A DNA stretch of 35,654 bases, taken from Sphingobium sp. (GTDB lineage Bacteria; Pseudomonadota; Alphaproteobacteria; Sphingomonadales; Sphingomonadaceae). Shown one piece after another: positions 16,747-24,367 of this stretch (positions are counted from its first letter, which is position 1; each line of letters opens with the position of its first letter). The stretch lies in assembly GCF_003248505.1 (NCBI RefSeq), contig NZ_QFOA01000032.1, forward strand, positions 1 through 35,654, read 5' to 3'. The notes beneath the pieces were generated by a model. It had not been told where the DNA came from. It did no database searches and saw nothing but the letters and a program-made list of their open reading frames with translations. Made by a program: the position numbers and the translations under genes.

Positions 16747-18117
16747 ATGCTGCCCACGGTAGCGATCGTCGGACGCCCCAATGTCGGCAAGTCCACCCTG
16801 TCCAACCGCCTCGTCGGCAAGAAGCTGGCACTGGTGGACGACCAGCCCGGCGTCACCCGCGACCGGCGGGAGGGACAGGCGCATCTGCTCGGCCTCGATT
16901 TCACCATCATCGACACGGCGGGGTATGAGGATGAAGATCCGCAATCGCTCCCCGGACGGATGCGGATCCAGACCGAGGCGGCAGTCGACAATTGCGACGT
17001 CGCGCTCTTCATGATCGATGCGCGCGCGGGCATCACGCCGTTGGACGAGGAAATCGCCCGCTGGCTGCGCGCGAACGACGCGCCGGTGGTGCTGGTGGCG
17101 AACAAGGCGGAAGGGAAAGCGGCGGACCCCGGCGTCATGGAATCCTTTGGCCTGGGCTTGGGCGAACCCATTCCCTTTTCCGCCGAACATGGGCAGGGCA
17201 TGGCCGATCTGTTCCAGGCGCTGCTCCCCCACCTCGAACGCGAGGGGGAGGACGAGCCGGAGGACGAACCGAGCGAGGAGGACATGGAGTCCGCTCCGCT
17301 CAAGCTCGCCATCGTGGGCCGTCCCAACGCAGGCAAATCGACGCTCATCAACCGGCTGCTGGGCGAAAACCGCCTGCTGACCGGGCCGGAAGCGGGCATT
17401 ACCCGCGACAGCATCGCGGTCGATTGGCAATGGGTCAGCCGCGACAACGCGATCCGCGCCGTCCGCCTGATCGACACGGCGGGCATGCGCAAGCGCGCCA
17501 AGGTGCAGGACAAGCTGGAAAAGCTGGCGGTCAGCGACGGTCTCAACGCCGTCAACTTCGCCGAAGTCGTCGTGCTGCTGCTCGATTCGACGCGCGGCCT
17601 CGAAGCGCAGGACCTTCGCATCGCCGACCGGGTGCTGGAGGAAGGGCGCGCGCTCGTCATCGCACTCAACAAATGGGACACGGTGGAAAACGGATCGGCG
17701 CTGTATCAGGGCATCAAGAAAGCGCTGGACGACGGCCTGGCGCAGGTGCGCGGCGTGCCGATCATGACCGTGTCGGCGGCCACCGGTCGGGGCCTGGACG
17801 ACCTTATCCATGTCGCCTTCGAAACCCGCACCGCCTGGTCGCAGCGTATTTCGACCGGCATCCTCAACCGCTGGTTCGAACGCGCGCTGGAAGCCAACCC
17901 GCCGCCCGCCCCCGGCGGCAAGCGTATCAAGCTGCGCTACATCACCCAGAACAAGACGCGCCCGCCCACGTTCGTCCTGTTCGGCACGCGCCTCGACGAA
18001 CTGCCCGAAAGCTACCGCCGCTATCTGGTGAACGGCATCCGCAAGGAACTGGGCTTCGGCGCGGTGCCCGTACGACTGACGCTGCGTAGCGCCAAGAACC
18101 CCTATGGCAACAAGTGA
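16747..18117 (+). CDS. der: Ribosome biogenesis GTPase Der (EngA)
   Basis: Essential tandem-G-domain GTPase that acts in 50S subunit maturation. The 456-residue protein has two complete G domains: G1 motifs GRPNVGKS (residues 9-16) and GRPNAGKS (191-198), G3 motifs DTAGYE and DTAGMR, and G4 motifs NKAEG and NKWD. A C-terminal KH-like domain ends in PVRLTLRSAKNP. An acidic linker (EGEDEPEDEPSEED) joins the two domains. A GGAAGG ribosome binding site precedes ATG 16747. The stop overlaps the next gene by 14 bp. Confidence 0.98.
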   Translation: MLPTVAIVGRPNVGKSTLSNRLVGKKLALVDDQPGVTRDRREGQAHLLGLDFTIIDTAGYEDEDPQSLPGRMRIQTEAAVDNCDVALFMIDARAGITPLDEEIARWLRANDAPVVLVANKAEGKAADPGVMESFGLGLGEPIPFSAEHGQGMADLFQALLPHLEREGEDEPEDEPSEEDMESAPLKLAIVGRPNAGKSTLINRLLGENRLLTGPEAGITRDSIAVDWQWVSRDNAIRAVRLIDTAGMRKRAKVQDKLEKLAVSDGLNAVNFAEVVVLLLDSTRGLEAQDLRIADRVLEEGRALVIALNKWDTVENGSALYQGIKKALDDGLAQVRGVPIMTVSAATGRGLDDLIHVAFETRTAWSQRISTGILNRWFERALEANPPPAPGGKRIKLRYITQNKTRPPTFVLFGTRLDELPESYRRYLVNGIRKELGFGAVPVRLTLRSAKNPYGNK

Positions 18118-18328
18118 CGCCGCGCCGGTCGCCATCGACGCGCGCGGCATGAAATGCCCTTGGCCTGCGCTTCGGGCGGCGCGGGCGATGCGGGAGGGAG
18201 CGGCCGCGGTGCTGATCGATGCCGACGATGCCATCGCCCCGGCCGAACTCGCCGCCCTGGCGCAGGCGCATGACTGGACGTTTGCCAAGGCCGGGCCCGA
18301 CCGCTTCCTCCTTCAAAAGCGGGGATGA
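18104..18328 (+). CDS. TusA-family sulfur carrier protein
   Basis: A small cytosolic protein of 74 residues with the TusA/SirA fold. The family motif CPxP is present as KCPWPAL, with the persulfide-bearing cysteine at C18, preceded by DARGMKC. These proteins pass sulfur for tRNA thiolation, molybdenum cofactor synthesis or sulfur oxidation; which one applies here is not visible. The start overlaps the 3' end of der by 14 bp, so translation is probably coupled. No tusBCDE genes are nearby. Confidence 0.88.
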   Translation: MATSDAAPVAIDARGMKCPWPALRAARAMREGAAAVLIDADDAIAPAELAALAQAHDWTFAKAGPDRFLLQKRG

Positions 18329-18422
18329 AAGCCGTTACCATCCTGTGTCCCCCGCGTTTCTTTAACTCCCTGTTTACGCGCCGATCATAAAAACGCTCGG
18401 TCGAAGGCAAAGGAGCGTGAAG

Positions 18423-18863
18423 GTGTCCCACCAAGATACCGAACTGATCAACGTCGCGCATCTCGCCCGCTCGCGGGCGGAGCTGGGCGGCGCGTTCCTG
18501 CGAATCCTCGGCTATTTCCGGGAAGACGGGGTCAAATCGATCCGGGCGGTGGAAGAGGCGTTCCGAGCCCGAAACGCCGCCGCGCTCGTCAGCCCCGCGC
18601 ATACGCTCAAGGGCGAATCCGCGCAGTTCGGAGCGTACCGCCTCAGCGCCATGGCCGAACATATCGAAATGACCGCGCGCCGCTGCGTTGAGGCGCGGCA
18701 GGGACCTGAGGAACTGATCGAAACCGTCGTCGCCCTGCGCCCCTGTTTTACCGAAACGATGGCTTTGCTCGACCGCGATGCCGGTCCGGTCGTCATGCGC
18801 CGCCCCGGCACCTTCGGTCGCCGCGTCGACACGCCGGCGGCAGGATTCGGGCGCGCGGGCTGA
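18423..18863 (+). CDS. Histidine phosphotransfer (Hpt) domain protein
   Basis: The 146-residue cytosolic protein is built around one Hpt four-helix domain. The phospho-accepting histidine is H60 in SPAHTLKGESAQFG, followed by the second core helix YRLSAMAEHIEMTAR. It would shuttle phosphate between a hybrid kinase and response regulators. GTG 18423 is chosen because AGGAG lies 7 nt upstream; GTG 18417 would sit only 1 nt from it. The opening then reads MSHQDTELIN, which I associate with sphingomonad Hpt proteins. No kinase or receiver gene is adjacent. The tail (about 125-146) is Arg/Gly-rich and probably disordered. Confidence 0.88.
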   Translation: MSHQDTELINVAHLARSRAELGGAFLRILGYFREDGVKSIRAVEEAFRARNAAALVSPAHTLKGESAQFGAYRLSAMAEHIEMTARRCVEARQGPEELIETVVALRPCFTETMALLDRDAGPVVMRRPGTFGRRVDTPAAGFGRAG

Positions 18864-18901
18864 CCTCCCAAGTCTTGAAATAAAACCGATCATGCCCCCA
18901 T

Positions 18902-19915
18902 ATGGCGGGCATGACACGCTTTTCCGTCCTCGATCTCGCCCCTGTTCGCGAAGGCGACAGCGTCGCGTCCGCGCTCGCCGCCACGGCGGACCTTGCCGCC
19001 CATGCCGAAAGCCTTGGCTATCGCCGCTTCTGGGTGGCGGAACATCACGGCATGGCGGGGATCGCGTCGGCGGCGACGGCGGTCGTGCTCGCGCATATCG
19101 GCCATGCCACCTCCACCATCCGTATCGGCGCGGGCGGGATCATGCTGCCCAACCACGCCCCGTTGGTGATCGCCGAACAGTTCGGGACGCTGGAAGCGCT
19201 GTTCCCGGGTCGCGTCGATCTGGGCCTCGGTCGCGCACCGGGATCGGACCAGCGCGTCGCGCAGGCGATCCGCCGCAACCTCGCGGGCGGGGCGGATCAG
19301 TTCCCCCGCGACGTGATGGAGCTTCAGGCTTTCCTGGCCGGTGACGAACGCCTCGGCATTCAGGCGACGCCGGGCGCTGGCGCGAACGTGCCGCTCTGGA
19401 TTCTCGGCTCCAGCCTGTTCGGCGCACAGCTCGCAGCGGCGCTCGGCCTGCCCTACGCCTTCGCGTCGCACTTCGCGCCCGCCGCGCTGGACGAAGCGCT
19501 CGCGGTCTACCGCCGCGATTTCCGTCCTTCGGCACAGCTGAAGCAACCCTATGCGATGGCCGGGTTCAACGTGCTCGCCGCCGATACGGAAGAGGAAGCG
19601 CAACTGATCGCCACGTCGATGCAGCAGTCCTTCGTGCGCCTGCGCTATGGCGAGCCGGGCAAGCTCCAGCCGCCCGTTCCCGGCTATTACGAGGATCTGC
19701 CCGATAACGCCAAGGCGATGCTGGCAAAAGTGCTCAGCATCTCCGCCATCGGCACGCAAGCCGATGTGGAGCGCGGGCTTGCCGCCTTCCTCCGTCGTAC
19801 GCAGGTGGACGAAGTGATGTTGACCGGCCAGATCTACGATCACGAAGCACGCAAGCGCAGCTTCACCATCGCGATGGCGGCGGCTCAGGCCATGGCGGTT
19901 CGCGAAGCGGCCTGA
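18902..19915 (+). CDS. LLM class flavin-dependent oxidoreductase (luciferase-like)
   Basis: FMN-dependent TIM-barrel enzyme of 337 residues in the bacterial luciferase-like family, YhbW type. Landmarks are FSVLDLAPV, the GYRRFWVAEHHGM strand, IRIGAGGIMLPNHAPLVIAE and LFPGRVDLGLGRAPGSD. Substrates of this subgroup are mostly unknown. Starts at 18902 (ATG) and 18911 (ATG, giving MTRFSVLD) are both possible; neither has a good ribosome binding site. It lies 38 bp after the Hpt gene. Its 3' end overlaps the convergent acyltransferase gene by 31 bp. Confidence 0.93.
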   Translation: MAGMTRFSVLDLAPVREGDSVASALAATADLAAHAESLGYRRFWVAEHHGMAGIASAATAVVLAHIGHATSTIRIGAGGIMLPNHAPLVIAEQFGTLEALFPGRVDLGLGRAPGSDQRVAQAIRRNLAGGADQFPRDVMELQAFLAGDERLGIQATPGAGANVPLWILGSSLFGAQLAAALGLPYAFASHFAPAALDEALAVYRRDFRPSAQLKQPYAMAGFNVLAADTEEEAQLIATSMQQSFVRLRYGEPGKLQPPVPGYYEDLPDNAKAMLAKVLSISAIGTQADVERGLAAFLRRTQVDEVMLTGQIYDHEARKRSFTIAMAAAQAMAVREAA

Positions 19916-21090
19916 CGCCGACCGGAGAGCCGCCCGCCGCTCAGCATCCGGGCGGCGGCGGGCGCGACCCGCTGCAACGCGTTGGCGACCAGCACCACCA
20001 CCGCCAGCACGATAAAAGGCTGCGCGATCAGGTAGAGCGGATAGAGCGGTTCGCCCATTCGTCCCGACAGCTTTCCGATCAACGGTCCACCCAGCCAGAT
20101 GAGGATGAGGTGGGCGCAGAACAGGAAAAAGGCATAGGGTTCGATCCGTAGCAAGGCCGGGCGCACCCCGCTCCCCGCCAGGGCCCAGGCGATGCGCCAG
20201 AAGGCGAGCGCCGCACTCACCCGAACCGCGAGATCCAGCGCCGCCTGGCTGCTACGCAGGCCCGTGTCGCCGATGGCGATGGCGCGATAGAGTTGCGCGC
20301 CCATCAGCAGCAGGAAGGGCAGCATTGCTGGCAACAGCGGAAACGCCGCCACCCGCTCCGCCCAGCCCCACCGACGCGCGACGATGCCGGTCGTAAAGAA
20401 GAACAGAATAGACGCCCGCATCAGCACCGGCGGACCCAGACCCGCGATGTGGCACAGCCCCGCTGCCGCCACGATCGGCGCCAGTGCCCATGTCGGCAGG
20501 CGGATCAGGAACGGCGCTGCGACCATGCACAGGAACAGGTCGCGCAGGAAAGGCATCTGCACGTTGATATCGGGATTGCGGCTGACGATCAGCACCTCCT
20601 GCGCCACCCAACCCACCGACTTGGGGGTCGGCGCCTGCAATCCGGCCAGCAGCGCCGCGCCGCCCACCGCCACGATGGCGATGATGTTCCACAGGATCAT
20701 GGGCAGCAATATGGTGCGTGCCTTGCGCCGGACATGCGCGCCCCAATCCAGCGTCGTGCGCGATCCCGCGACCAGCCAGCCGGATATGAGCCCGAGCAGA
20801 GGCACCGCGCTGCGCCCGAACACTTCCATCAGGACCCAGCGCAGATTATCCTGCGCGCTGCCCCGCAATTCCGCCAGCGCCCCGCCGCCGATGCCGGTCC
20901 AGGCATGGACGTAGACCACGCCCAATATGCATATGACGCGCGCGACGGCGATCGCGTCGGATCGGCGCGCACTGTCGAGGGAAGACGAAGCCGACAATAT
21001 CAAATCCCGATTGTTACGCCTGAACAATGCCTTCGCCCTCGCCCTGTTCCTTCGCGGACGCGATTGCGTCCGAAATGGACGACCGATCAC
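19885..21090 (-). CDS. Acyltransferase family 3 membrane protein
   Basis: Integral membrane protein of the acyltransferase-3 family (O-acetylation or succinylation of surface sugars, related to OafA), with about ten membrane segments. The family opening is SDAIAVARVICILGVVYVHAW, with the conserved His of the first helix in VYVHAWTG. The segment VPLLGLISGWLVAGS follows. The GTG start at 21090 gives 401 residues, with a basic 40-residue lead that is probably not translated. The true start may be near TTG 21003. It converges on and overlaps the LLM oxidoreductase gene by 31 bp. Confidence 0.85.
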   Translation of the reverse strand: MIGRPFRTQSRPRRNRARAKALFRRNNRDLILSASSSLDSARRSDAIAVARVICILGVVYVHAWTGIGGGALAELRGSAQDNLRWVLMEVFGRSAVPLLGLISGWLVAGSRTTLDWGAHVRRKARTILLPMILWNIIAIVAVGGAALLAGLQAPTPKSVGWVAQEVLIVSRNPDINVQMPFLRDLFLCMVAAPFLIRLPTWALAPIVAAAGLCHIAGLGPPVLMRASILFFFTTGIVARRWGWAERVAAFPLLPAMLPFLLLMGAQLYRAIAIGDTGLRSSQAALDLAVRVSAALAFWRIAWALAGSGVRPALLRIEPYAFFLFCAHLILIWLGGPLIGKLSGRMGEPLYPLYLIAQPFIVLAVVVLVANALQRVAPAAARMLSGGRLSGRRQAASRTAMA

Positions 21091-21218
21091 CTCGCCTTAA
21101 CTCTCGCGGGCGCAGCAAAAACGCCCGTATTCCGCCATAAAGCCGTTCTTTACTTTCGCTCGCTATAGACGGTCGCCTGTGCCGGATGCGGGTCCGGCCG
21201 CTTGGGGAAGATGAAGCC

Positions 21219-22871
21219 ATGACCCACATGCCGGGGGCGGATCAATTTTCGGCGATGCTATCGACACATGCCAGCGCACATGAGGCGATGGGCATGCTGT
21301 TCCAGATCGCCGGGTCGAGTTCGAAAGCATTGTTCGACGCGCAGCAGATCGCCCTGTTGGGTCAGGACCCCGATCCCTGCATCGCCATGGCGGGCCAGGT
21401 GGGCAGCCAGATCAAGATGCGGGTGGGCGGTGCCTGGCTGATCGCCAGCGTCCGGGCGCTGGTGCTGGACCAGGCGAGCCAGGGCATCGTCGCCGACATC
21501 GATTTTCTGGGCGAGGGCGATGAGGAAGCGCTGACGGGGCGCATCCACCGTTTTCGCCGCGGCGTCACCCGCTATCCGACGCCGGGCACCGACATCTTTC
21601 CGGTATCGGGCTCGGACATGCAGCAGATCTACGCCGCCGACGACCGCGCCCATATCGAGATCGGCACCGTCTATCCGACCAGCGACACGCGCGCCGCGCT
21701 TTATGTCGATTCCATGCTCGGCAAGCATTTCGCGCTGCTGGGATCGACGGGCACCGGCAAATCGACCAGCGCCGCGCTCGTCCTCCACCGCATCTGCGAC
21801 CTGTCGCCGCAGGGGCATATCGTGATGATCGACCCGCATGGCGAATATGGCGCTGCCTTCGCCGCGAACGGCGCGGTGTACGACATCAACAACCTCGCCC
21901 TCCCCTATTGGCTGATGAATTTCGAGGAACATTGCGAAGTGTTCGTCACGTCGTCGGGATCGGAACGCACGATCGACTGCGACATCCTCGCCAAATGCCT
22001 GCTGGCCGCGCGGTCCAAGAACCGGTTGGCCGAAACCATCGGGCGGCTGACGGTGGATTCGCCCGTGCCCTATCTTCTGTCCGACCTCACCACGATCCTG
22101 TCGAACGAGATGGGCAAGCTCGACAAGGGCACCGGCACCCTGCCCTATATGCGCCTGCGGACCAAGATCGACGAGATCAAGGCCGACCCGCGCTACGCCT
22201 TCATGTTTTCCGGGATGCTGGTCGCCGACACGATGCAGCAGTTCATCGCCAAGATTTTCCGCCTGCCTGCAGACGGCAAGCCGATCTCGATCATCGACGT
22301 GTCGGCGATGCCGTCCGACATCACCTCGACCGTGGTGTCGGTGCTGTCGCGCCTCGTCTTCGACTATGCGATCTGGGCGCGGGACGAACCGCAGCGCCCC
22401 ATCCTCCTCGTCTGCGAGGAAGCGCATCGCTACATCCCCAACTCCACCACCGGCGGCGGGCAGGCAGTACGCCGCATCCTGGAACGGATCGCGAAGGAAG
22501 GGCGCAAATATGGCGTATCGCTGGGCCTCATCACCCAGCGCCCGTCGGACCTTGCCGAAGGCGTACTGTCGCAATGCGGCACGATCATTTCCATGCGCCT
22601 CAACAACGACCGCGACCAGGCGTTCGTGAAGGCAGCCATGCCCGAAGGCGCACGCGGCTTCCTCGATTCGATCCCCGCGCTGCGCAACCGGGAAGCGATC
22701 GTCTGCGGCGAAGGCGTCGCGGTGCCGATCCGCGTCGCCTTCGACGATCTGGAGGCACAGCGCCGCCCGGCATCGGGCGACCCCAGCTTCACGCAGCTCT
22801 GGCGGCAGAGCGGGCAGGAAGCCGACATTCTCGACCGCACGATCACGCGCTGGCGCAGCCAGGGCCGCTGA
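21219..22871 (+). CDS. HerA/DUF87-type ATP-binding protein
   Basis: The 550-residue protein is in the HerA-FtsK superfamily. After a beta-barrel-like N-terminal region, the ATPase core has Walker A GSTGTGKS (175-182), IVMIDPHGEYG, Walker B ILLVCEEAHRY (395-405), and the late motif GLITQRPSDLAEGVLSQCGT typical of HerA. HerA normally pairs with the nuclease NurA in DNA end resection, or with Sir2/DUF4297 in phage defence. No nuclease or effector gene is adjacent here. ATG 21219 has GGGGAAG 8 nt upstream. A short inverted repeat (GGGCG/CGCCC near 21105-21125) lies in the preceding 130 bp gap. Confidence 0.9.
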   Translation: MTHMPGADQFSAMLSTHASAHEAMGMLFQIAGSSSKALFDAQQIALLGQDPDPCIAMAGQVGSQIKMRVGGAWLIASVRALVLDQASQGIVADIDFLGEGDEEALTGRIHRFRRGVTRYPTPGTDIFPVSGSDMQQIYAADDRAHIEIGTVYPTSDTRAALYVDSMLGKHFALLGSTGTGKSTSAALVLHRICDLSPQGHIVMIDPHGEYGAAFAANGAVYDINNLALPYWLMNFEEHCEVFVTSSGSERTIDCDILAKCLLAARSKNRLAETIGRLTVDSPVPYLLSDLTTILSNEMGKLDKGTGTLPYMRLRTKIDEIKADPRYAFMFSGMLVADTMQQFIAKIFRLPADGKPISIIDVSAMPSDITSTVVSVLSRLVFDYAIWARDEPQRPILLVCEEAHRYIPNSTTGGGQAVRRILERIAKEGRKYGVSLGLITQRPSDLAEGVLSQCGTIISMRLNNDRDQAFVKAAMPEGARGFLDSIPALRNREAIVCGEGVAVPIRVAFDDLEAQRRPASGDPSFTQLWRQSGQEADILDRTITRWRSQGR

Positions 22872-22880
22872 ACCGCGCGC

Positions 22881-24338
22881 CTACCCCACAGGGGCGATAC
22901 GCCCGGCGGGCTCCGCGTCGCTGTTTACGGTTTCGCGGCATTCCTCTTCGTGCACCGGCGTCATCAGCCGCGCCTTGCGCCAGCCGCCATGCAGATAGAC
23001 CGCGCCCGCCAGCGCCAGCGACATCGCCGACCCCGCCGGAAAACTCAGCCACAAGGCATCCGCTCCCAGCGACGGATAGGTCAGGTGATAAAAGCCCAGC
23101 CGCACGCCGAACAGCGTGAAGACAAGGATCAGCAGCGGTTTCACCACCACTCCGTTGGCGCGCATCACGCCGAACAGGATCATCGTGCATCCAAACAGCA
23201 GGAAGCTCCATGACGCCAGCATCTGCATGTTCCACGCTACGTCGATCGCGGCGCGGTTGCTGCCCAGGAACAGCGCCAGCAGCGCTTCGTGGAACAGCAG
23301 GATGACGCCGATCATCGTGCCCGTGATCGCCAGCTGATATCCAACCCCATAGCCCGTGATCCGCCCGATCCGGTCCCACCGCCCCGCGCCCACATTCTGC
23401 GCCGCCATCGCGCTTACCGCCGCGCCCATGGCCATCGCGGGCATCTGGAGATAGGTCCACACCTGCTGCGCCGCGCCATAGGCCGCCGTCACCAGCAGGC
23501 CCTCGCGGTTGACGAGGCCGATCATGACGAGGCCGGACGCCGACATCACGATCATCTGCAACCCCATCGGCAGCCCCTTGGCGATCAGCACGCGCAGCTG
23601 ATCGGGCGCGGGCCAAAGCCACCGCAACTCGCGCCCGCGCAGCCGCAACGGCAAATCCTTGGCATAGATATAGGCGATCACGCCGATCAGGCTGACGAAG
23701 CCCGCCGCCGCCGTCGCCGCCGCCGACCCCGCGATGCCGAACGCCGGTACCGGCCCCAGCCCCAGGATCAGCACGGGATTGAGGACGAGGTCGATGGTGA
23801 CGCTCACGATCATGAAGATGAGCGGCGTGCGCGCATCGCCCGACCCGCGCAGCCCCATCATGATCATGAGGCCGAGCAGCGACGCGGGCATGGCGATGAA
23901 GATCACCCGCAGGTAGATGAGCGCCATGTCATAGGCCTGCGCCGGCGTCGCCAGCAGCCGCAGCAGCGCGGGCGCGCCGATCCATCCCGCGACCGCGACG
24001 CCGATGCCCAGCATCCAGCAAAAGCCGATGGCCGACCCGAAGGCGCGCTTGGCCCCTTCGATGTCCCGTCGCCCGACCGCCTGGCCGATCACCACGGTCG
24101 ACGCCATGCCGAAACCGAACACGACCGAGAACATGAGGAACATGATGATGTTCGCGTTGGCCGTCGCGGCCAGCGCCTGAGCGCCCAGAAACCGCCCGAC
24201 CCAGATCGCGTTGATCGATCCGTTGAGGGACTGGAGGATGTTGGACAGCAGGGTCGGGATCGCAAACAGCAGCAGCGCCGACGCGATCGGCGCCTGCGTC
24301 AGGTCGCGTCCACCCTGCCCCGGTCCGGCCATCTTCAT
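22881..24338 (-). CDS. MATE family efflux transporter
   Basis: Inner-membrane cation-coupled multidrug exporter of 485 residues with twelve predicted helices in two bundles. Typical features are the N-terminal PTLLSNILQSLNGSINAIWV with GRFLGAQALAA, and the matching second-half segment NVGAGRWDRIGRITGYG. The substrate is unknown. ATG 24338 has an AAAGGGGGG ribosome binding site. It starts 29 bp after valS on the same strand and is the last gene of the long - strand run. Confidence 0.94.
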   Translation of the reverse strand: MKMAGPGQGGRDLTQAPIASALLLFAIPTLLSNILQSLNGSINAIWVGRFLGAQALAATANANIIMFLMFSVVFGFGMASTVVIGQAVGRRDIEGAKRAFGSAIGFCWMLGIGVAVAGWIGAPALLRLLATPAQAYDMALIYLRVIFIAMPASLLGLMIMMGLRGSGDARTPLIFMIVSVTIDLVLNPVLILGLGPVPAFGIAGSAAATAAAGFVSLIGVIAYIYAKDLPLRLRGRELRWLWPAPDQLRVLIAKGLPMGLQMIVMSASGLVMIGLVNREGLLVTAAYGAAQQVWTYLQMPAMAMGAAVSAMAAQNVGAGRWDRIGRITGYGVGYQLAITGTMIGVILLFHEALLALFLGSNRAAIDVAWNMQMLASWSFLLFGCTMILFGVMRANGVVVKPLLILVFTLFGVRLGFYHLTYPSLGADALWLSFPAGSAMSLALAGAVYLHGGWRKARLMTPVHEEECRETVNSDAEPAGRIAPVG

Positions 24339-24367
24339 TTCCCCCCTTTTCCCCGACTGCGGCGTCC

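Noticed and set aside
22843..23622. Second - strand frame inside the MATE gene
   Set aside because: It is an alternative frame of the same strand. The MATE product is continuous from 24338 to 22881 with the expected repeats.
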